Positions 1-7,247 of a stretch of DNA of 7,247 nt are shown here, in pieces; the stretch's first letter is position 1, and every line of letters begins with the position of its first letter. The notes below the pieces were generated by a model. That model was given only the letters and a program-made list of their open reading frames with translations. It did not search any database and had not been told where the DNA came from. This DNA is from Candidatus Altimarinota bacterium (GTDB taxonomy: Bacteria > Patescibacteriota > Gracilibacteria > GCA-2401425 > JAJOLG01). A program made the position numbers and the translations under genes. Location of the stretch: contig JAJOLG010000030.1 in assembly GCA_021129445.1 (NCBI GenBank), positions 1 through 7,247 of the forward strand, in the 5' to 3' direction.

Positions 1-2918
1 AATGAAATCATGTTTATGTTTTAGCAACTGATACTTTAAAAAACTTTGAAAAAGAACTTAAATGATATGAATTATTGCACACAAGACTTTGAAAACAACT
101 TGTTCAAGCATGATTAACTTATGATCCAATTTTTAATTATTTTGAAAATGAGAAAGAAAATTGAGCTTTTAAATTGGTTTTAGCAGATTTTGTGACAACT
201 GACTCGTGAACTTGAATTGTTCATATTGCACCTGCATTTTGAGAAGACGATATGATGCTTTGAAAAAAAGAAAATTTGCCATTTATTCAGCATGTTTGAA
301 TGGATTGAAAATTTATTGAAAAAATTCAAAAAGATTTTTGAGATGAGTCCGTAAAAGATGCGAAAGATAATATGAAAATGGACAGAAAAATTGTTGAATT
401 CTTAGAAAAACAAAACAAAATTTTTAACAAAAAAAATCTAAGACATAGCTATCCAACTTGTTGGAGATGCGACACTCCTCTTTTGAATTATGCGACAAAA
501 ACTTGGTTTATCGCAGTTGAAAAAGTAAAAGATAAACTTTTAAAAAATAACAAAAAAATCAACTGGACACCAAAACATTTACAAGAATGAAGATTTTGAA
601 GATGGCTTGAATGAGCAAGAGATTGGGCAGTTTCGAGAAATAGATACTGGTGAACGCCTCTTCCAATTTGGAAAGATGAAGAATGACAAAATTTTGAATG
701 TATTTGAAATATTGAGGAATTATATCAATTAAATAAAGATTTTTGAGACATTACAAAAATAGTTTTTATCAGACATTGAAGAACTGATTTTAATGAAAAA
801 TGATTGATGGATTACCAAGATAAGGCAAAATTAAATGAAGATTGAAAAAAACAAGCAAAAAAAATTGCAGAAATATTTTGAAATGAAAAAATTGAAAAAA
901 TTTTTTCTTCACCACTTTCAAGATGTGTGGAAACAATTTCTCCACTTGCAGAAAAAATTTGAGTTGAAATTGAAAAAATTGAAGAATTTTCTGAAATAAA
1001 ATCTCCTGAATTGCAATGAAAAAAATTTTCTTGCAAAAATTATAAATGGGAAAATTGATATTGATGATGAGAAAAAATTTCTGAAAAATCTGAAAAAATT
1101 TCAAAGGAATTTAAAAAAATTTTAGATGAAAATAAATGAAAAACTATTGTAATTTGTTCACATTGAGACCCTCTTGTTTTGATGAGAAAATATTTAAAAG
1201 ATTTTGATTATGATAAAGAAAAATATACTTGTTGAAAATATTTAGAAAATAATCCAAAATATCCAATTGAAAAAATGTTTGCAGTTGATTATGCATTATC
1301 AGAAACTTGAAAAGAAATCGATTTGCACAAACATTTCATGGATAAAATTAAAATCAAAAAAGATTGAAAAACTTTAACAAAAGTGGAAGAGGTTTTTGAC
1401 TGCTGGTTTGAAAGTTGAGCAATGCCATATGCACAAAAACATTTTTTACACAATAAAGAACCAGATTTTAAATTTCCAGCAGATTTTATCGCTGAATGAC
1501 TTGACCAAACAAGGTGATGGTTTTACACACTTCATGTAATTTCAACAATTTTATTCGACAAACCTGCATTTAAAAATGTAATTGTAAGCTGAATTGTTTT
1601 GGCAGAAGATTGAAAAAAAATGTCAAAAAGTCTTCAAAATTACCCAGATCCAAATTTGATGTTTGATAAATATTGAGCAGATGTAATCAGATTTTATTTG
1701 ATGAATTCGCCAGTTGTTTATTGAGAAAATTTTAGATTTTCAGAAAAATGACTTGATGAAGTTATGAAATCTGTAATGCTACCACTTTGGAATTCTTATA
1801 GTTTTTTCACAATGTATGCGAATATCGATTGACTTGAAATTTGAAAAATTAATGAAAATAATTTAACAAACCTTGACAAATGGATTTTGTCAGAACTTGA
1901 ACTTGCTCAAAAAAACATCACTGAAAACATGGATAATTACAGTCTTTCATGAGCAACAAAAATATTTTCAAAATTTTTCGATAATATCACAAATTGGTAC
2001 ATCAGAAGATCAAGAAAAAGATTTTGGTCAAAAGCATGATGACAAAATCAAGCTGATAAACAAATTGCATACGACACACTGCATTATGTTTTAGTTGAAA
2101 CTTCAAAAATGCTTGCGCCATTTTGCCCATTTATTTCTGAAGAAATTTATAAAAACCTAACTGAAAATAATTGATCTTGAAAAAAATCTGTTCATTCAGA
2201 AGACTGGACAAAAATTTCAGAAAAATTTCTTGATGAAAAATTATCAGAAAAAATTGCAACAACTCAAAAAATTATTCAACTTTGACTTTGATTAAGAAAA
2301 AAATTAAAAATAAAAGTTAGACAACCTCTGCAAAAAATCAGAATTGCAATGCCAAAAATTGATATTTCTGATCAATTTAAAACAATTAAAGAAGAATTAA
2401 ATGTTAAAGAATTAGAATTTTTGGAAGATACTTCGGAAATTGCAGAAATTGCAGTTTTACCAAATGCAAAAATTCTTTGACCAAGATTTTGAAAAAAAGT
2501 CCAAGAAATCATAAAAAATGCAAAATCTTGAAACTACAAAAAATTAGAAAATTGAAATGTTGAAGTTTGTTGAGAAAAGCTTTCTTCTGAAGAAATAGCG
2601 ATTAGATATCAATGAAAAGATTGAAAAGAAGTTAGTGCAGAATGAGAAATTATTGTAAATTTTGACACTGAAATTTCAGAAGAATTAAAACTTGAATGAC
2701 TCGCGAGAGATATTATTAGACAAGTTGCTGAGATGAGAAAAGAGGCAAATTACAATATTACAGACAGAATTATTTTGGAAATTTCTGATGAAAAAGTGAA
2801 GGAGAAATTTTGAGAAATTATCAACCAGGAAACACTTTCTGAATTTTGAAAAATTGAAAATACGGATTTAGAATGAGAAATTGAGGGGGTTAAATTGAAA
2901 ATTTTTAAACAAAAATAA
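1..2918 (+). CDS. ileS: Isoleucyl-tRNA synthetase, type 2, with an inserted histidine phosphatase domain (5' end cut off by the window)
   Basis: This enzyme charges tRNA-Ile with isoleucine in the cytoplasm. The visible part is 971 residues in frame 3 with TGA read as Gly, ending at TAA 2916-2918; the N-terminal half of the catalytic fold with the HIGH motif lies outside. Numbering from base 3, the CP1 editing domain has [15 protein letters not shown] (69-83). A zinc-type knuckle CWRC is at 153-156, SRNRYWG at 211-217, a histidine phosphatase insert at about 250-436, DLHK at 440, FDCWFESGAMPYAQ from 465, and KMSKS at 539-543 followed by LQNYPDP. The anticodon-binding region and a C-terminal part with [11 protein letters not shown] (about 898-908) follow. 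NYPDP, FDCWFESG and the absence of a C-terminal zinc finger fit the eukaryote-like type 2 class rather than the E. coli type. About 63 of 64 Gly codons are TGA, with one GGG near the end. A hairpin terminator follows. Identity is certain; the role of the insert is unknown. Confidence 0.97.
750..1316 (+). other. Histidine phosphatase (phosphoglycerate mutase-like) domain inserted inside IleRS
   Basis: This domain of about 190 residues sits in frame between the synthetase's IEEL segment and its DLHK segment, which in ordinary type 2 enzymes lie close together. It has the full clade-1 histidine phosphatase signature. The strand KIVFIRHGRTDFN (from 756) holds the catalytic His at codon 774 and the phosphate-binding Arg. 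[14 protein letters not shown] matches the usual LTxxGxxQA helix. SSPLSR (906-923) supplies the second Arg, FSEI (987-998) the acidic residue, a GGGE run (1062-1073) matches the family's GGES-like loop, and ICSHGD (1152-1169) supplies the second catalytic His. Family members move or remove phosphoryl groups through a phospho-His intermediate, so the domain looks active. Its substrate cannot be read from the sequence. It uses TGA for Gly throughout, like the rest of the gene, so it is unlikely to be a recent insertion or an assembly join. Confidence 0.9.
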
Positions 2919-2925
2919 AAATTAT

Positions 2926-2948
2926 CCCCGTGAAAATCGGGGGGTTTT
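2926..2948 (+). terminator. Rho-independent terminator of ileS
   Basis: CCCCG (2926-2930) pairs with CGGGG (2938-2942) around a seven-base loop, and a T-rich stretch starts at 2945. It begins 8 bases after the ileS stop codon and stands out as a GC-rich block in an AT-rich region. The stem is only 5 bp, so it may be moderately efficient, and the second hairpin just downstream may back it up. Confidence 0.7.
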
Positions 2949-2973
2949 CTTTATTTAAGTTTTATAAAATAAT

Positions 2974-3006
2974 AAAAAAACAGAACAAAAAATTGTTCTG
3001 TTTTTT
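2974..3006. terminator. Bidirectional terminator between ileS and the HIT gene
   Basis: CAGAACAA (2981-2988) and TTGTTCTG (2993-3000) form a perfect 8-bp stem with a four-base loop. A run of A on the left and a run of T on the right flank it and could extend the stem. On each strand the hairpin is followed by a U-run, so it can stop transcription of ileS from the left and of the HIT gene from the right (its stop codon begins 6 bases away). This is a typical arrangement between convergent genes. Confidence 0.8.
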
Positions 3007-3012
3007 AAAATC

Positions 3013-3327
3013 CTACTTAAAATTCCCCAAAACATGCAAATGAATATGCATCACCTCCTGCCCTCATTTCTCTCACACATTAAAATTCATTTTACATCAC
3101 TCCAAACCTAAATCCTTCGCAACTTTCGCTCAAACAAAGTGTAAATGCCCAACCAATTTTTCATCATCTTCCGACATATCAAAAATAGTCTTAATTTCTT
3201 TTTTTGGAATTACCAAAAAATGCACTTCATCTTGCGGATTTATATCTTTTATTGCAATACATAAATCGTCTTCGTAATATTTTTCAGCAGGAATTTCACC
3301 ATCGATAATTTTTTTAAAAATTGTCAT
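3013..3327 (-). CDS. HIT family (HinT-like) purine nucleotide phosphoramidase
   Basis: This 104-residue protein begins with ATG at 3327 and ends with TAG at 3013. HinT-type proteins hydrolyse purine nucleoside phosphoramidates and related adenylylated molecules such as aminoacyl-adenylates in the cytoplasm, usually as dimers. [18 protein letters not shown] (28-45) is the family's core strand region. [14 protein letters not shown] (88-101) holds the HIT triad His94, His96 and His98. The usual N-terminal CxxC is absent, as in several HinT proteins, and the chain stops three residues after VLG, so it lacks the longer C-terminal tail of many homologues. In the standard code it would stop after residue 65. 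Only 4 of its 9 Gly codons are TGA, the rest being GGT or GGG, unlike its neighbours. It lies 15 bases after the SLH gene and is probably co-transcribed with it; no Shine-Dalgarno is visible. Family assignment is firm, exact substrate unknown. Confidence 0.95.
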
Positions 3328-3342
3328 AAATGAAAAAATTAT

Positions 3343-3999
3343 TTAATACTCAGATAAACTCAAAGCTCTTGAAAACCAAGTTGCCATTTCTCATCTTGTC
3401 ACTTTTTTTTGTGGTAAAAAAATTCATTGAGGAAGTCAATTTTTTCAAATTTCTCATTCAAAAATTCAATATTCAAAGGCAGTATTTGCATATTTTGTAA
3501 ACCATTCATCGGCTGAAAAATCCCTAAAATGTCAAGATTCAAAATTTAAATCCAATCAAGTTGCCCTTAAAATAATTTTCATTGCTTCGGCACGATTTAT
3601 GTCATTTCAAGGCTTAAAAGTTCAATCTGGATATCATTTTACAAAATGATAATATCTCGCACTTTGCACATACGGATAAAACCAATCATTTTCAAAAACA
3701 TCGGAAAATGAATTATATCAAGCAATTTTATCATAAGCTACTCATAAAGTTCAAAGTGTAATAATTTTCGTCAATTCAGCACGAGTCAAAAAATCATCAG
3801 GATAAAAATTCTCCTTCACATCAATTATTCACTTTTTTCTCAAATCCTGAATGTAATCGTAATCATCTCTCGTATTTGGTACATCAATGTAAGATTGAGA
3901 AAAATTTAGTGCAAAAGTATTTTCTGAAAAACTAAAAATTCAGAAAAAAAATATTCAGAATGCCAAAAAAATTTTTAAAAACTGGAAAAAAATTTTCAT
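3343..3999 (-). CDS. Exported protein consisting of three SLH (S-layer homology) modules
   Basis: This 218-residue protein starts with ATG at 3999 and ends with TAA at 3343; no earlier start is needed because the chain opens with a good signal peptide. Residues 1-30 are MKIFF followed by a hydrophobic stretch and end in a likely cleavage site after NTFA. The rest is three SLH modules at about 36-90, 95-150 and 157-215. Landmarks are YIDVP and TRAE (72-75) in the first, FSDV, GYPDGTFKPGNDINRAEA (122-139) in the second, and TRGE (201-204) in the third. SLH triplets bind cell-wall polymers, typically pyruvylated secondary polysaccharides, and anchor proteins to the surface. No other domain is attached, so this is an anchor without a recognisable cargo. 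All 17 Gly codons are TGA. The gene follows secA, whose product would export it, and precedes the HIT gene by 15 bases. Confidence 0.93.
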
Positions 4000-4020
4000 A
4001 AAAAGAAATTATTTTTTTCT

Positions 4021-4076
4021 AATTATGAAAATTTTTTTTTAATTATGCAAAATTTTTTTTAATATATAATTTTTTT
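4021..4076. repeat. Tandem A/T-tract direct repeats in the secA-SLH gap
   Basis: Two copies of a 20-base unit, AATTATG then A-run then T-run, stand head to tail at 4021-4040 and 4041-4060, differing mainly by one extra C and the tract lengths. A looser third copy, an AATATATAAT followed by a T-run, fills 4061-4076. The repeat covers most of the 75-base space between secA and the SLH gene and contains the proposed promoter. It could be a regulator-binding or DNA-bending element, or simple slippage-driven expansion. Confidence 0.5.
4022..4050 (-). promoter_or_regulatory. Possible sigma-70-type promoter for the SLH-HIT genes
   Basis: On the minus strand TTGCAT (4050-4045) resembles a -35 box and CATAAT (4027-4022) a -10 box, with a spacer of exactly 17 bases. 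Transcription would start near 4015, about 16 bases before the SLH ATG at 3999. The flanking A-tracts could act like UP elements or simply bend the DNA. In DNA this AT-rich such matches arise easily by chance, so confidence is limited, but it lies in the only long gap between the minus-strand genes. Confidence 0.4.
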
Positions 4077-6801
4077 ATCTTCAACAACACTTCTTAAATT
4101 TCTTTCAAGACCCGCAAGGACACTTATCATTCCTTCAAACTCACTTAAATTTTTCATCTTGAACAGAAGTTTTTTCGTACGCATTAATAATTTTTCATCA
4201 TTTTGGAATTTTTTCGTAATCAACTCAAATTATTTCAACTCATCAAATATTTTTTTGAGAAGAATTTTCTTTTCTCTGTTGAGCAAAAAAATTATTTAAT
4301 TCTGCAAAATCTTCTCAATAATTTAAATTTTTCTGAATATCTGAAACATTTAAATTTATTGGTTGAACTGGTAAATCTTTCTCGCTTGGAAATTGTCAAA
4401 ATTCTGATTTGAAAAATGTGGAAAGCATATTTCTTCAAATATTTCAAATTAAATTTTTGAAAGATTTAAATGCTTCTTTTTTGTATTCCAAAAGCGGATC
4501 TCTTTGTCAATATCAAGCCAAAGAAGTCTGCTCTCTTAATCTCGACATATTGTCAAGATGCTCCATCCACAAAGAATCAATTGTTTGCAAGTAAATCTCT
4601 CTTTGAGCAGTTTTAAAAATTTCAACATTTCATTCAACTGTGTAAAATTCTTTTTTACTTTCATAATTTTTTAACAAGAAATCAAAAATAATTTCAATCA
4701 TTTTTTCTTTTGTTTTTCAATGTTCTTGTAAATATTCAAGTGAAAAAATTCAAAAATTATGAATTCATGCAACATCATCCCAAATTATTTTGTAATCCCA
4801 TTCTGAAATATTTAAATCCAAAGTATGTGCATCAACAATTCTTTCTGCAAATAATTTTATTTGCTCTCTAATTAAATCTGAAATATCATCTCAAAATAAA
4901 ATTGCTTTTCTTCTTTCGTAAATAATTTGCCTGTGTTTATTTAAAACATCATCATATTTTACAATATGCTTTCTTGAATCAAAATGATGAGTTTCAACTT
5001 TTTGCTGAGCTCACTCAACAGACTTTGTAATCATTCAGTTTTCAATTGGCATATCATCAGGTACTCACATCGCATGCATCATATTTTTCATTTTTTCAGA
5101 TCCAAAAATCCTCATCAAATCATCATCCATTGAAATGTAAAATTGCGATTCTCATGGGTCTCATTGACGACCTCATCTTCATCTTAATTGATTATCAATT
5201 CTTCTTGATTCATGCCTTTCTGATCACAAAATAAATAAACCTCAAAGCTCCTTTACTCATTCTCAAAGTTTAATATCTGTTCATCTTCAAGCCATATTTG
5301 TCGCAATTGTCACAGCTCATTTTTGCCCTGCTTGTGAAATAATTTCTGCTTCTTTTTCGTGATATTTTGCATTTAAAACACTGTGTGGAATTCATTCTCT
5401 GTTAAAAACGCTTGATAAAATTTCTGATTTCTCAACAGAAACCGTTCAAATTAAAACGGGCTGTCATTTTTCTCTTAACTCTTTTACTTTTCTTGCAATT
5501 GCTAAATATTTTCAATTTGCAGATTTAAAAATCGCATCTGGTCTGTCCATCCTTACAATTGGTCTATTTGTCGGAACAACAATAGTATCAAGTCAATAAA
5601 TTGTTCAAAATTCTTCCGCTTCTGTTTCAGCAGTTCAGGTCATTCAAGCAAGTTTTTCATAAAGTCTAAAAAAGTTTTGAAATGTAATTGACGCCAAAGT
5701 TTTCGACTCTTTTTGCACTTTTACTCACTCTTTTGCCTCAATTGCTTGATGTAATCATTGTCAAAATCTTCTTCATTTCATCAACCTTCAAGTAAATTCG
5801 TCAACAATTAAAATTTCTCAATCAGGAGAAACCATGTAATCTTTATCTTTTTTGAAAATATAAGTTGCTTTTAAAGCTTGTTCGATATGATGAACTTCTT
5901 GAAATCATTTTTCTGTATAAATATTCTCAACTCACATCAATTTTTCCATGTGGGAAACTCATTCTTCTGTCAAAGTCGCCGTCTTCATTTTTTCATCAAT
6001 TTTAAAATCCTCTTCCGGAATTAAATTTTTCACCAAAATCGCATATTCAACATACTTATCAGTAGATTCATCAGCTGGTGCAGAAATAATTAAAGGGGTC
6101 CTCGCTTCATCAATCAAAATTGAATCAACCTCATCAACAATTGCAAAATGTAAATCTCTCATCACAATTTGAGAAACATTTGGAACCATATTATCTCTCA
6201 AATAATCAAATCAATAATTATTGTTTGTTCAGTAAGTTATATCAGAATTATAAGCCTCTTTTTTTGCTTCAACATCCTGCTCCTGCGAAATTACTCACAC
6301 GGAAAGTCAAAGTAAATTAAACAAAATTCACATTTCCTTCGCATCTCTTTCCGCCAAATATTGATTTACCGTCACCAAATGAGCTCATTTTCAATCCAAA
6401 GCATTCAAATAAAGTGCCAAAGCAGCCACAAGAGTCTTTCATTCTCATGTTTTCATCTCCGCAATCTTTCACTCATTCAAAATCATTGCTCAAATCAATT
6501 GAACATCATACGGCACCATTTGCCAAATCTCTGTCGATTCTCACTTTTTATATTCAAATTTTTTGTTCGTCAAAAACCTACATCAAACCTTTGCCAAAGC
6601 CAAAGCTTCAACCAAAATATCATCAAGTTTTTTTCAATTTTTTAATTCCTCCTTAAAAAAATTTGTTTTCTCAACAAAATTTTCTTCTGTAAAATTTAAA
6701 AATTTTTCTTCTGTTTTGTTTATTTTTTCTACAATTTGTCTGTACCTTAAAATTTCTTTATCGTTGTATGATGGGAAAAGTTTTTTTAGTAGTTGTTTCA
6801 T
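4075..6801 (-). CDS. secA: Preprotein translocase ATPase SecA
   Basis: SecA drives unfolded preproteins through the SecYEG membrane channel using ATP. This copy is 908 residues, near the 901 of E. coli, from ATG 6801 to TAA 4075. The opening [17 protein letters not shown] resembles other SecA N-termini and supports the start. Nucleotide-binding domain 1 has Walker A MKTGEGKT (116-123) and Walker B DEVD (223-226). The preprotein-crosslinking region follows, then MTGTAETE (387-394). Domain 2 has TNMAGRGTD (501-509) and QLRGRGGRQGDPG (538-550), which holds the arginine-finger region. The helical scaffold keeps IDSLWMEHL and [13 protein letters not shown]. The C-terminus CPCGSGKKFKKCCG (894-907) is the zinc-binding tail for SecB or ribosome contact. 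Most Gly codons are TGA, with a few GGT, GGG and GGA. The ATG lies 5 bases after the toxin gene stop and has no Shine-Dalgarno, so it is probably in the same transcript. Confidence 0.98.
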
Positions 6802-6806
6802 TTTTT

Positions 6807-7049
6807 TTAATAATTATGTTTATCAAAGTGAAATATTTTTATTTCATTATTTTTATATGTACACCACAATCTGTATTGTTTATTTATTTTAAAATAATAA
6901 ATATTATCAGATTTTGGATTTCTTAATCTAAAATCAACATTTTTCATTTTTCATTCTTTCAAAAATTTTTCAACTTTTTCATACTGTTTCAATAATCACC
7001 TTTTTGAAATCTCATCCAAAATCTTTTCTCAAATAAAAATTTTATTCAT
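6807..7049 (-). CDS. RelE/ParE-superfamily toxin of a type II toxin-antitoxin pair (putative)
   Basis: This small basic protein has 80 residues, from ATG 7049 to TAA 6807, with three TGA Gly codons. Residues 1-32 begin with MNKIFIGEKI and then form a Lys/Glu-rich helical stretch. They are followed by FRLRNPKSDNIYYFKINKQ (40-58), then YRLWCTY (59-65) and a last strand ending FHFDKHNY (73-80). This helix-then-strands pattern, with a basic FKINKQYR core strand and a histidine near the C-terminus, is typical of RelE/ParE/HigB-like toxins. RelE types cut mRNA on the ribosome and ParE types attack gyrase; the sequence does not tell which. The preceding gene stops 2 bases before this ATG, the usual antitoxin-first arrangement. 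No Shine-Dalgarno is seen, so translation may be coupled. It is directly followed by secA. Family assignment rests on recognition by eye. Confidence 0.68.
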
Positions 7050-7051
7050 AT

Positions 7052-7247
7052 TTAACGCTCAATAAAATTTATTTTATCAATATTTTTATAAGATTTCAAA
7101 ACATCATCAGGTGCATCATCAACAGACACCTTAAAAAAATCAATATTATCACTATTCAATTCTCTTTTTAAAAAATCAACAAACTTAATTTTGATTTCAT
7201 ATTGCGAATAATTTTCCGTTAAAAATACATCATTAATTGTGATAGTC
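7052..7247 (-). CDS. Small protein of unknown family, possible antitoxin partner (5' end cut off by the window)
   Basis: The last 64 or so residues of this gene are visible, read from the window edge to TAA at 7052-7054. I do not recognise the family. The visible chain starts TITINDVFLTEN, continues through a Lys-rich helical-looking part (KIKFVDFLKRELN) and an acidic part (VSVDDAPDDVLKSY), and ends DKINFIER. It has no glycine, so no in-frame TGA, and no clear DNA-binding motif in the visible part; such a domain could lie upstream. Its short length, acidic tail half and position 2 bases before a RelE/ParE-like toxin gene suggest an antitoxin. That role is inferred from context only. The reading frame is open throughout, and the alternative frames contain many stops. 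Confidence 0.6.
   Translation of the reverse strand, partial: TITINDVFLTENYSQYEIKIKFVDFLKRELNSDNIDFFKVSVDDAPDDVLKSYKNIDKINFIER

Noticed and set aside
372-590. Apparent separate short gene of 72 codons on the plus strand
   Set aside because: It is an internal piece of ileS (MKMDRK to HLQE) bounded by TGA, which here encodes Gly; the frame continues on both sides.
884-1103. Many copies of GAAAAAATT that look like a short dispersed repeat
   Set aside because: They encode recurring Glu-Lys-Ile in Lys-rich helices and reflect strong A/T codon preference; spacing is irregular.
790-1104. Overlapping minus-strand open frames of up to 104 codons inside ileS
   Set aside because: They are antisense shadows of the Lys/Glu-rich phosphatase part, are Phe/Ile-rich low-complexity chains and match no family; the plus frame carries the motifs.
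1320-1420. Loss of the zinc-binding cysteines before DCWFESG as a special defect
   Set aside because: Eukaryote-like type 2 IleRS proteins also lack CxxC pairs here, so this is a class trait and not a consequence of the phosphatase insert.
1-2918. ileS as a decayed pseudogene with dozens of stop codons
   Set aside because: All interruptions are TGA at conserved Gly positions; there is no TAA or TAG and no frameshift until the proper end.
4203-6892. Several plus-strand open frames of 60 to 109 codons
   Set aside because: They lie antisense to secA and the toxin gene, have no recognisable motifs, and arise because the AT-rich complement has few stops in some frames.
1-7247. TGA as tryptophan (code 4, as in Mycoplasma)
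   Set aside because: TGA falls at invariant Gly sites such as GEGKT, RHG and GTG, while TGG is used for Trp in RYWG and DCWF.

Overview
This AT-rich window comes from a bacterium that reads TGA as glycine (genetic code 25). That code is known from the uncultured Absconditabacteria (SR1) and Gracilibacteria, so the source is probably a member of that candidate-phyla group. Under the standard code almost every gene here breaks into fragments. With TGA read as Gly, six continuous genes appear and family motifs are completed exactly where Gly is expected: [15 protein letters not shown] and RYWG in the tRNA synthetase, RHG in a phosphatase domain, GEGKT in SecA and CPCGSGKKFKKCCG at the SecA C-terminus. 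TGG still supplies the conserved Trp residues, which argues against TGA being Trp.

Layout. The left 2.9 kb (plus strand) is the 3' part of an isoleucyl-tRNA synthetase gene (ileS, eukaryote-like type 2) that starts before the window. A complete-looking histidine phosphatase domain with all its catalytic residues lies inside the synthetase, in frame. This is the most unusual item in the window. Two hairpin terminators follow, one of them symmetric enough to work in both directions, and from there all genes are on the minus strand.

Read in their direction of transcription, the minus-strand genes are: the 3' part of a small unrecognised gene that may be an antitoxin (7247 to 7052); a small RelE/ParE-like toxin gene (7049 to 6807); secA, the motor of the general secretion pathway (6801 to 4075); an exported protein made only of three SLH modules (3999 to 3343); and a HIT-family (HinT-like) nucleotide hydrolase (3327 to 3013). 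Gaps are 2, 5, 75 and 15 bases. The 75-base gap carries A/T-tract repeats and a reasonable promoter match, so SLH-HIT may have its own promoter, while the toxin-antitoxin pair and secA look co-transcribed.

Functionally, SecA would export the SLH protein through its predicted signal peptide, and the SLH modules would bind the cell-wall polymer. None of the starts that can be seen has a Shine-Dalgarno sequence. No tRNA, rRNA, CRISPR array, insertion sequence or riboswitch was found. Between the genes there is no unexplained stretch longer than about 100 bases.
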